Positions 22,601 through 34,780 of a DNA stretch of 64,000 nt are shown one piece after another. The first letter of the stretch is position 1; every line of letters starts with the position of its first letter. Source of the stretch: Diphasiastrum complanatum (taxonomy: Eukaryota; Streptophyta; Lycopodiopsida; Lycopodiales; Lycopodiaceae); contig MU831960.1 of assembly GCA_029204225.1 (NCBI GenBank), forward strand, positions 30,456 to 94,455. Direction: 5' to 3'. A program made the translations under genes and the position numbers. The notes under the pieces were generated by a model. The model had not been told where the DNA came from. It searched no databases and was given only the letters and a program-made list of their open reading frames with translations.

Positions 22601-25600
22601 CTGGAAAAGGGCTCATTTTAGTCTTTAATTTAGGCCACCAAATGTTATGTAAGATCAGCTCATAGGTCTTATCCACACTAGGATGACTAGCACTAGGGCT
22701 ATCATGACATAAATGGACAATCTTCTTACGCAGCTCCTCATAAGCTGGGATAAGAAGTATGCCATTTCTCTTAACCATACCATCTTCTATGGTATATCTA
22801 AGGTAAGAGTGAGCAAAGAGACCAAAACTCTCCTCTTGAGATTCTACTTGCGCAAGATTTGCCTCTCTCACAATTTCCTTACCATGAGGATCCTCTTGCT
22901 CAATGTTAAGCCTGTCTAATCTCAGCAATCAAGTCACTTTCAATGACCACAAAAGACATTTGATAGAACATATGAGATAATGCATCAGCCACACGATTTT
23001 TTGGCACCCTTCCTGTACCGAATTTCCATGTGAAATTCCTGCATCCACTCAGCCCATCTGGCCTGACGCCCTCTTGAGTATGGCTGGAAGTATCTCAAAG
23101 TGTTATGGTCAATGTACGAATTTTACAAATAATGCCTCCATGCCTTCAAAGCGTGGACTATGGCATACAAGTCTTTCTCATGAGTTGGAGAATTCTTCTG
23201 TGCAAAATTGAGCTTCTTGCTCTCAAAGGCCACAGGCCTACCCTCTTGCATCAAAACTACCCCAATGGCAATGTCACTTGCATCCGTTTTTGCAAAAAAT
23301 GCTTTTTGAGGGTCAACAATTTTCAAGGTGATGAACATCATCAAAATTTTGTTGTTGAACCTCCGTCCATTCTTTCCACTTATTTTTCTGTAACATATCA
23401 ATCAATGGTGTAGCTACGTGTGAATAGTTCTTCACACCTTTACAATAAAACATAGCCAATCCAAGCAAGCCTCTTAATGATGTCAAATCTATAGGAACAG
23501 CCAAGCAAGAAGAACAGCAAATTTTGAATATCTGGTTTTATCCCATCTGCTAACACTATAAAACCCAAATATGCAATTTCTTTTTTAGAAAGTTCATGCG
23601 CAACATCACCACAGCTGTAAACAAGTATGTCATCAACAAAATTAACCACAAAATTTCCTTCTAATGGTCTAAGCACATAGTTCATCAACATCATAGATGT
23701 TGCAAGGGCGTTAATCGATCGAAAGGGCATAACTAGAATCCATAGTGTCTAAAGGGAGTCCTCCGGAAGGCAGTCTTATGCACATCCTCTTCACACCTTA
23801 TGGTAACCACTCTTCAAGTCAATTTGCTAAAGATTGTAGCACCATGGAGGACATCCAAATCATCTATTTGTGGCATAGGATATCGATGCTTAACAGTTAT
23901 CTTGTTCAAGCCTCAACATCCACATACATCCTCCAAGACCCATCCTTCTTTTTTACCAAAATGATCGGAGAGGCAAATGGGGAGAAGCTAGTTCTTACCT
24001 GCCCTTTGGCAAGATAGTCTTCAGTCATGCTTCTAACCTCTTCCTCCTCTTTCAAACTCATTCTATAAGGTGGTCTATTAACAATAAATGATCTAGGAAT
24101 TAACTCAATATGTTCCACATTTCTCTTAGGGGGTAAAATAGACGGAAGTTCATCAGTGAACACATCCAATAAACTCCTCCCTAATCTAACGATCGAGGTT
24201 CTTACTAAGGTTAGTTTGTTCTTGACATATATCTATTCACAAGCAGAAATAGATATATCATACAAGAAACATACATACAAATATTTACGGCGAACCTTAC
24301 ACAACTATGTCGCCATGATCAAAGGCCCTGGAGACATATCAGACTCGCCATACAAGGAATGAATCCTACCATCGTGCTGGAACTCATACACATGAGTATC
24401 CCAAGCGATATAGAATTTTCTAGTCACATGCCAACAGATTCCAAGCACCACACCGAAACGAGCCAAATGGGTAATTTCAAAATCTTAACTCCTCAGTGTA
24501 GCTTTGAATGGTCAAAGGCATACCCACAACCCTGGCATACCACACTTCTGCACCCTTTCCATCATCCATTTCAACTATGTATTGGTATAGGGATGGTTGT
24601 GTGCTCACTCTTAACCGTTTAACCAAAGTGGAGTTAATAATGTTATGTGAGGACCTTGTGTCAAATAGAATCAAGACATCTCTATCACACACTTGTTCGG
24701 TCTTGGAGGGGGGCTACATTAAAAAAGAACTCATGCAAAAAGAAAGACTCCTTCCTCTCCCTCCGGACGGGGTCGAGGTAAAAGTACAAGGAAATTGATA
24801 CTTGTAGTGCGCCACTCTCAATAACTGTGGCAAAGGAACTAAATCCGCCTTTTGAATCAGAGACTTCATGAGTCGTGGAGCACCTTCAGGTTCTTCCTAT
24901 TCAAGCTCTTCAATCTTCATAGGATCTGCCTTCTCAACCTACAAGCTATAAGTGGTTCGGGAAGGGTTACGTGGACACTCCTTCCACCTATACCACCCTA
25001 GACAGCCGAAGCAAAGATTTTCCTTCTTTGTCCGCTCCAAGTCTTGCGGCGACACCCGCACCTTTACTCTTTTTGGCACTTTGAACCTGCCCTTGTACAG
25101 ATTGACCGTTCCATTTTTTGAACTTTCTTTTTCCCCAAGGCTGAAACCCTCTTGCAGTAGGCATTTCAGGCTCCTTGGCCTTTTTTTCTATCTTCATAAT
25201 ATAGAGCCATCTGTAAAGCCCTATGGAGGCTTGGGGCCTACTCCTTTCTCTCGAAAGGCCAAAGGCTCTCTCACAAGCCCTCCACAAAATGGAACACTTG
25301 TAGAAACATCAGAACCTCCTCTAATATCTGCATCAAGGCTTCTGTGTACTTGTCCACATACTCTTGTACGGACGCATTTCCCTACTTGAGACTAGTCCAA
25401 GATTACATAGCCCGGTTCTTCTCGTCGAGAAGCACCCAAGTCTCTGTAAACATATGTATAAAAGTTTCCCAAGTGACAGCTACCAAATTGTCCTTTTCGA
25501 CCAGCGTTGTGTTGTTTCTTGTAACAAGTAGGTAGCCTCAGCAATCTTCTGATCATCATCATCGATGTCGCACATCCGAAAATCCTTTTGCCACTTTTGA

Positions 25601-28600
25601 ACGCAATTCTCCACGGTATCAGTATTGCGCATAACATCTACCCCTGTATACTTTGATGGCTTCAAATACTTTGATGGCTTCAAATCCTTGATTGTTGGTA
25701 GCTTCCTTGATTTCAAGGGAATCTCAACTTCCTTTTCACTTGACAGAGGCCAAACTGCTTGCTCTTTATGGTTCTTATGGAGGTCTTGATGTCTTCAATT
25801 GATCTAGAATTTGATGTAATATGACCTCCATAGCATCCAGCTTAGCTGCAACTTCTTCAACCCTAGTTAATCTAGTGCTAGTACTCTCTTGTGGATGCAT
25901 AATCACTGTAATCCAAACCTGCCAGCCCAATTAGAGGTCTATGGTGGGGCGTAACACTCTCAAAGTTCACTTCAAATGAGTACACCAGGTCTGTCCTGGC
26001 TGGAACAGCCCATTGTAGTCCTCCTACAATCGTCAAAACCTCCAATTTCTCTGATATAGGGTGTCTCTACAACTTGCCACAACAAAAAACAGCAAGTTGC
26101 AAGTTAGACACGTAAATTTGGTGATGATTTGAATAGAACATCATAGCTCCCAGCTGTCAGGGCTGGCATACAGCCACATAACCGGCTTTTGGGGGCCTCA
26201 AACATTCCGTTTTCCAGCTTGACCTGTGCCCAAATCCATACCGTACCTTGGTGTTGGCCTGTTGGCTCCAATCTCTCTGAAATTTCCAGCCTTTCAAAGC
26301 CTCTTATTAGTAACGATCCTGTTAGCTCTATTTAAAAAAAATTTGCAGCCGCCCTCTTCTCAACTCTTGGCCCTGATATCAGATGTCAAGTTCTTCCTGA
26401 ACTCCACTCATAGACAAAACCACAGTAAAACATGTACAACAGATGCAGTGGAACATGTTTCACTGCAGCCACATTCTGGAACGTGAGCATTCCAAACAGC
26501 GAACGTTGCATCCACGTTCCGAAACACTCGTTCCAGACGTGAGCGTTCCGGACATGAAACGTTGTTCGGAACACAAGGAAAAAAAATGAGGAAAAAGCCC
26601 TGTGGCTAATTTTTTTTTCTGGTATAGTTCAGCTAGTGTTGGATAGGCGATATAGGATCATTTTCCTGGAATTAGCATTCTTTTACAAGGCAAGGCTCAA
26701 ACTAGTCAACAATATCAAAACATTTTTTGCTGCTCTCCTTTACTCACCATCCGTGTTTTCTTGCCATCAGTTCACTGTAATTAGTCGCCGCTTCACCCAC
26801 AGTCTCTTCTCGCCATTCCTGTACTACATATGTACTCGCCCATTACTTGCCATCAAACCCATTACTCACCTACAGCCTATTACTCGCCATCAGACCCTTT
26901 TACTCGCCTACAGCCTATTTTTGATCCTACAACCCGAAACCATAGTCTGATCCATCCAAATGACGTCGAAATGTCAACTTTCACCCGCCTTCACTCCACC
27001 TGGCCAACTATTGCGCTTCACGAGGAGTGTAGCCCCTCCGACCTGTCCAAGCCCTCCATCCAGCCCCACTACAATGGTTAACCAAACACTTGTATATCAA
27101 CGGAACTCCATGCACAGTCGACACTTGCCACTTGGCAATACTCTGACACTTAGGCAAGCAAGTAGGCTGACATGTATCACTCGTACATGAGACCAAGTCT
27201 CCCAGTGAGCATGTGACACGTCCCGTTGACTAGTCAACTCCCTTACTTTCTAGGAGGTCAGTCCAGCCACTCCTAATTAATGCTTCTTGGTTTTCAAGGG
27301 GAGGCTCGAACCTGGGACCAAAGAAACTTTGGATGCCAAGCCAACCAACTGAGCCAACCCCGTTGAGTTCACTCCTAATTAATGACCCGGTACCCTACAC
27401 CAAAGCTTAGCATGCGACTCAAAGGCTCAGTAACTCTAGTAATTTCATTTACAATTCTTTTACAAAGGTCACCACAGGCCAGTGACTTAGCCATTTCGGT
27501 ATTTTACAAAAAGTACATATGTGCATAAAGCTATAAAATAACCAAGACAGAGAGTAAAAGCTGTAACAGGAGAAGTGAGGATTGCCCAATGTTATGTGCC
27601 TAGGATAGTGCTAGGCTTGTGTGGAAATGATTCCTCCATTTAGATTAGTGCAGTAAGGGGCTAATAGGACCTAAAACTAGTGATCATGATCTTGGTAAGG
27701 TCTAGAAGTGTGAAGTGTAGCAAAGAATCTTGGGTGGCTGAAGAATGAGCGCTGAAGGTTAAGAGACCTACATATTGTGATAATACACATTGTGCTGGGT
27801 ATATATGGTGATAAAACCCTGAAATCCATGTTACAAGCATGTTTCAACCTTATTACAGTTGTTTGCAGCCAAAGGTGGGTGTTTTCAGCCCAGATGTGAA
27901 ATCATTGCAACCACAAGACACTGCCTAGGAAGCTGGAGCCAAAAAACCAGCGAGGAACTTTGGTACAGAAATCCCCACAGCTATGAAACTACAATGAATG
28001 TGTGAACGGCAGTGCAGTACAAATCAAGGAAGAGGTGTCTAAGCAGGTGTACCACCAAAATCTAATGAGGTTAGAGAAAAGAAATAAAAAGTAGAGGTGT
28101 TTATAAGCATTTTGAAGGTAATTTATTTGTGTAACTCTCACTGATTGTGGGATAATCATTGCTGTATGTGCTACTTGAGATCCTAGTATGCATGCTATAG
28201 GTGTGCTGTATAAAACTACAGACTAGCACAGGCTTGTAATGGCTAAAGAAAGAGCAACAATGTAAGGAGTGACTGCGAACATGTGAGACATTGTTCTTCA
28301 GTTATATAACAGAACTTAAGACCATCCAATTACCTTTGCTGATGAAGTGCGAAAAGCCATAGTCTGATCTTCTTTACTAGCTCTGCAAAAAGCTTATTAA
28401 TCAGACAAGATAAGTTGGTTACATAAATGGTGCATGCACCTCCAAAAACAAGAAAGAATAGAACCAAAAATGGACATAACTCGGGAAGAATTTGAGACAC
28501 AAAATTCCCACCTTCGTTTTCCATCCTCCACTAGCTCTTCACCCTCTGGCTGCTTATCAATTTCACTGCGAACTTTGTGTAATAAAGCATAATCCAACCC

Positions 28601-31600
28601 CTTGACCAGATGTGTGTGCTCCACATCACCTGCATGATAGATGTATAAACAATGATACTTTAGGTTTGAAACTGACATGTTTTGTCAGGAAGTTTGTCCT
28701 TGAAGATTCACTCTAACATTGAATGGGCTCCAAATGGAGCAATCCGTCAAATTCTCAACTATGCTGCAAACTCGTCACTGCAATAGTTTCGGCAATACAG
28801 ATAATGTAGAATAAAGAAATGTATTGCACCTTTGCAGATATACTTTAGACACACTTGGTCTGTTTGTTGAAGCTAAATTGCGATAGAATTTTAAGTGTTG
28901 ATTTGTGTCTTGTCTAATTCATGGCACATGGTACGTAGCATAGTTGCAGCGAATCGCGATTCGCAAATCGCGATTCTAAACCCAGAATCGTGCAAAAAAA
29001 AAATTGGAAAAATAGCTTATGGCTGAAGTTTTTTTAGGGGAGCAATGGTCAAACCAACATTTTGCCTCCCAAAAGTGTAGTAGATAGGGCACAAACAGAT
29101 CTTATTTTCAGTAGCTATTGGGTTGTTATTTGCTCTGGTTCTCAGTAAATGTTAATGCTACAGTTTGGGCTCAATATTGGGCCCTTATCAGCGTGCATTT
29201 GGACCCCCATTTTTATCTACCGGGGGTGCAGGGGGGGCAGCGCCCCCCCTGCTACTGTTGTCGGGGGGGTCCAGGGGGGGCAGCACCCCTCGAAGCAAAA
29301 AGCGAGGTACAATTGCTCTACAGTTCTCTGTCTCTGTCCCACTGGAACCATCTGTGATTGTAACAAACAGGCTAGAGGTTAGTTTTGAATTTTTATCCTT
29401 GACAGAACCCAACATGGATTAATGCACCTAAATTGGACCAGCCTGCACCCGAAACAGTTGGCGAACTACACAATAAAAATGCTCTTAATCAAAGCTTTCA
29501 TCTGATACCCATATTGCCCAAAAGAAATTTCAAAAAAAAAAAACCGATTCTGTACGATTCTGGTTTTTTTCCGAATCGTGATTCTGAACCACGATTCAGA
29601 ATCGGAGTGCAACTATGCTACGTAGTCATGGGAGCTTATTGATTGTGGCCTAAATTGGACCATCCTACAGTTGGCAAACTAGAAAATAAAAATGCTCTTA
29701 ATCAGAGCTTTCATCTGATACGCATATGGCCCAAAAAAAATTTCAAAAAAAAAAAAAGTACGTACTACGATTCTGGCTTTTTTCCAGAACGCGATTCTGA
29801 ACCACGATTCAGAATCGAAGTGCAACTATGCTCTTATTGATTGTGGCCTAAATTGGACCATCCTGCACCCAAAACAGTCTGCAAACTACACAATAAAAAT
29901 GCTATTAATTAGAGCTTTCATCTGATACCCATATTGCCCAAAAAAAATTTCAAAAAAAAAAATGATTTTGTACGATCTGGCTTTTTTCCAAATCGCGATT
30001 TTGACCGTGATTCTGAACCACAATTCAGAATCAGAGTGCAACTATGCTACGTAGTCATGGGAGCTTATTGATTGTGGAGGCTATGTACATGGTTTGCCAT
30101 ACTTCACATGTGAGCCAAATAATTAGCACATGACCAGTTAATCATTACGATTGCATGATTGCACACTCATGCAATTATCTACTTAGGAGACAGGCATATG
30201 GCATTGTTTTATCATAATTGAGGGTTGTAATTGTTCACAAGTGGCATATATGTTACCACACATCCATTAAAGAAAATTACAATGAATGGCTCATACTTTG
30301 CTTTCCAAGATATCTTCTAGAGGTTTGAATACAACAAAAGAAAACAAACATCTTAAAAAATCAATAACAGATCTAAAGATCCAAACCTTAGTGATATGTA
30401 CAATACTTGGACAACATTCCACTACATCGAAAATATGTGTATACATGTATTGAAAAGCATCTACATAGACAGATTAATATAATGTATGCGTGTCTTTGCC
30501 CAATATTACTATCTCCAAATTCCAAGACTCTCTGAATATAGATGATCAGCCTCAATATAGCCTCTACCTTAATGGCAAACTTAGCTAGGATAATCAAATG
30601 TAGCATAAAGAACTTGGCATGTATCATATGAGAGAGCATAGAAATCTGAAGTCATGTAAAGCTAGCCCACTCTATTGATGTAAGCCATGTACACCATGCC
30701 TCTGTTGCATACATAGTTGTACCAGAGTATTTGAAAGACCACACTTACTATAAGCATCATGTATATGGTGCCTAACAGAAAACCGCTCCAAGTTGACAAG
30801 GGAGGACTGACCCTTCCTAAGCCGGCAAGTGGTTGCATGCCTCACGCCAACGATAGCCTCTTGCATTAACTGAGTTACACATATGGATAGAGTATGCTAT
30901 ATCATCCCCACTACTTCTCCCATCATTATCTCACCCCAACCTTCAACTTTCAACCTTTTTTCACCCAGCATGATCACTAAAGCCATTGAGAATTTTAATA
31001 CTCGTCGTGCAAGAGAGATCGAGGATCTAGAAGCAAAACTTTGTATCCATGCAGATGACATACTCTCCCCCATCTTGGCTGATCTCTTTAACCATGCAGT
31101 CTCTTAGGGTTTTTCCACTTTATGGTGCGCACTAATGTCGTACATCCTATTCATGAGGGGGGTGATCCCATGAAACCAAGAAACTATCACACTATCATGG
31201 TCGAACACATTATGGCTACCACACTATCATGGTCGAACACATTATGGCCAAAGTATGTGCATTAGCTCTACAGTCAGCAGTTAGTAGTGAAGCAGAGATA
31301 AGACCTCTACATGCTTTGGGGCAGGCAAGCTTCCAGGATCACTACTCCACTTTTGATCATACCTTTGCATTGGCATCTAATATTAAGGAGGCTAGATCCA
31401 GGCACGAGTGTGTATACTGCTGCTTTGTGGATTCCCGAAAGGCTTTTGACTCTGTTCTGAGATATTAACTTATCCAATGATTACAGGACCTTGGTTTCCA
31501 ATCAAACACAATATTGGCGGTTATGGCACTATATGAGAGAGTGATAGGCTGTTTCCGATCAACACAGGGCATCACACCACAGATTGATAATACCATTGTG

Positions 31601-32023
31601 GTGAAGTAGGAATGCTCACTATCCCCTACCCTATTTGGACTTTACATTGATGAGTTGGAGAGGATGATTGTGCAGGATGGAGGGGAGGGTCGTACTAATG
31701 ACCTTTATCTTGCTTTATACTGATGATGTGGTACTCATGTCATGGTCGAGAGAGGGAGTACAGAAACATCTGGAAGTATTATGATCTTTTTGTTTACGTT
31801 GGGGATTGACGGTGAACATTTCGAAGACCAAAGTCATGATCTTCAATACCTCAAGAGCATTAATGCAGAGACATGTGATTTTTTAGTTATTTTTTTGTTA
31901 CTATTGTTATTTATGGAGACGTTTTCTAAGCTCCTATGGTTATGACACACTTGAGATGTACTTATTAGTATTTTGTACCTACGGGTACCGACAAGACATT
32001 AATAAGATCTCTCTCTCTCTCTC

Positions 32024-32058
<35 letters not shown>

Positions 32059-34728
32059 AGGGAGAGCTCAAACGGACTCAGAGACAGATGATGAGGATAC
32101 TCCTATTCCTATGAGAGATCAACATCATGATTAGATGTCGATCAATGTCAGTGTACAGCATCTCACTGATCTGATATTCTGACCTCCAGAGGTAAAGCTT
32201 CTATTGAAGAACGGCACCCAATTAGCACCAGAGTATGAGACATAGTTGTCGCCAAGTGTTTCCATTGTACCAACTCCTCTAATTCTGTTGAGCACCTATA
32301 TCACATCCTTTTTCAGCCATCTTGGTTGAGAGCAGTTGAGATTTTGCACATATATAGCTCATGGCACAGGCACAGGCCCGTTGTGGTCAAGCCAGACTTC
32401 TATCGCTCCAATTTCCGAGAGCCGAACAGTGCCGAGGTCCTAGTTTTACCTCTTTACTTGGATAGGGGACTCTCACATTGCCTCCGATTTACATTGGGAC
32501 AGTTCCGAGTCTCCTCGCACCAATTATATGTGGAGATCGGGCATTTCCAAGGCATTCCTCATATGAGTAGACTTTGCCAAATGTGCATGTTAGGGGAGGT
32601 GGAGTCAAAAGAGCATTTTCTATTCAGATGTCCTATTTATTATAAGATCTGAGGAAGCTATCATTGTCTTTTCCGTGATACTCCAGTCATACTGCATTCA
32701 CTTGTTTCATATGTAGACCCTCAGTGTGTGGCATTGATGTTGCATGCAATGTTCCTACTCCGTAGAGATATTTGTCAAAGAGGTCAGTATGGACACCACG
32801 ACTCCCAGACCCACATCACCTCCTTTTTCTCCAAGAGACATTTTAGAGCAGACATTGAGGCAGGCTCTTTGTCAGAGGATGAGTCAGATATCCCTTCTCA
32901 AGGTCTTCACCATGATTGACGACAATGTATTGCTTCCATATCACACTTTACAGCTACCAGGAGACTTCGCAAATCTAAAACTCATGTGAGCAGGCCCATT
33001 GTTTCCTCGTCAGTACCTGCATTGTCATCTATCCTTGCTTTCTTCAGCAGAGGTCCTTTGTGACATGATCTATCATACAGGTTTGACTACTGTTGTACAG
33101 TTTTAGCTACATGGCACCCCATTGTATCAGCTCTCAGATCCTCTTATCTTGAATGTAGAGTATAGATTTGTCTAGTCTTGATAGGCTAATCATTTTATCT
33201 AGTAGTTGTTTGTTTGAGTCATTATATGCTCCTTTTAAGTATTTATCATACTTGAGATGTACTTACTTGGTCTTATATGCCTTTTGGCATTAAAAGACAT
33301 TAATAAAGCTTTCTTTCTCTCTCTCCACCATGTCACCTAGAAAAAAAGGGGGTTTCTTCCAGCTCCCCCCAACTTCCACCTCGCGCCCTCGCCCAGCTTC
33401 CACCTTGCCTTCCCATGTGGCACATGCTGCCACGCAGGCAGCAGCGCTACCTATTAACAATGTTGTGTCAACACTGCTGCCTACTAATATGCATGTGGCA
33501 GCACTACTAGACCTGAGATGAATCTTACGTAGACACCAGAGAGAATGGCCTAAATTTTTTAGCACTAAGCTAATAAATTTGAATGGCCATTATCCCTCTT
33601 AGCTTGAATCTTGAAAAGGTGGTACAAGTTTACCATGTAGTATTAACACTAAACCTCCTGTACATTATAGAAATCCAACACATCTTTTTTAACAACTTCA
33701 ATAGCTCTTTGAAAGGGTCAAAAAAGCTTTACAACCTCAAAACAGCAAAGAGCATCAAAGTTAATTCTTTTCCTTTTGGATGATTGCAAGATTCATTATA
33801 CAATAGCAACACATTCATGTACGTGACCGGAATTTTTTAATCAGGACGTAGGGCTTCCTCTTGCGAGAAAGAGTAGTAAATACTTGTTCTGAAACCTTTT
33901 TCTGACAGCGAGCTATCATTTGAAATTATCCGACTGATGATTAAACAATTTGAAAGATTTGACACTGAAATCAAATCTCAATACAAGTTGAACTAAACTC
34001 AACTTCTAATACAGGAATGAACATGCTCATTTAAAAGTTATAAGCTTGCAACCAGCAACCTCGAAAAGAAGACAGGTACTGGATTGTAGAGATAGATCAA
34101 CTACCAAGGTGTCATAATATCAATCATGTGGAAAAGCATACACTCATGCTCCTTGATTCAAGGCAAAACGTACCTCCAAGAAACTTGCTATTTTCGATAG
34201 AAATCCTATGAGCGTCTGATGTGCTGCAGAACAACTACAATCATTAGACTTGACCCATTTCATACAGTACATATGTCTTTCCTATATCTGTTTAACATCA
34301 TAGAATCACCCAGAATACAACAAATCTACTAGCATATTGTCAAAGAGTTCTGTATACTACCGCAAATCAACTGTTCCAGGAGGCGCAACTGCATGAAGTG
34401 AGCCGAGCTCTGCAGCCGTCTGGTCATAATCTGGATTCTGATCTTCCCTGCGCTCTTTTGCTCTATCACGATATCTTGGTTGTTCAACTTCCTCCAGCTT
34501 TTCTTCTCTACACAACAGAGTGTCAAATGTTTAGTGACCTAAACAATGTACCAAAACTGCATAATTTATCAACACAAGCATCCAAAATAAAATTCAGATA
34601 ATCTTGTATCGACTACATGCAAGGCCTATTATCTCCTAGATTGACTTTAATAACTCCTAAAAAAATGTCACGAGTGTGAGCTAGCAACTTATTGAAGAAA
34701 TATATGATTGACAAGATATAAAATCTCT

Positions 34729-34780
<52 letters not shown>

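Noticed and set aside
27283-27369. Functional tRNA gene
   Set aside because: A and B boxes are present but no convincing cloverleaf was seen, and the 15-bp duplication marks a SINE insertion.
29118-29422. Three overlapping plus frames and one minus frame around the G-rich block
   Set aside because: They are produced by the GC-rich duplication in an otherwise stop-rich intron; no domain was seen.
28927-30060. CATGG as target duplication of the inverted-repeat element
   Set aside because: The right copy is separated from the terminal repeat by two bases, so it is not directly flanking.
30661-32007. Single LINE insertion with 5' inversion (twin priming)
   Set aside because: The inverted piece derives from a position 3' of the start of the forward piece, opposite to what twin priming gives.
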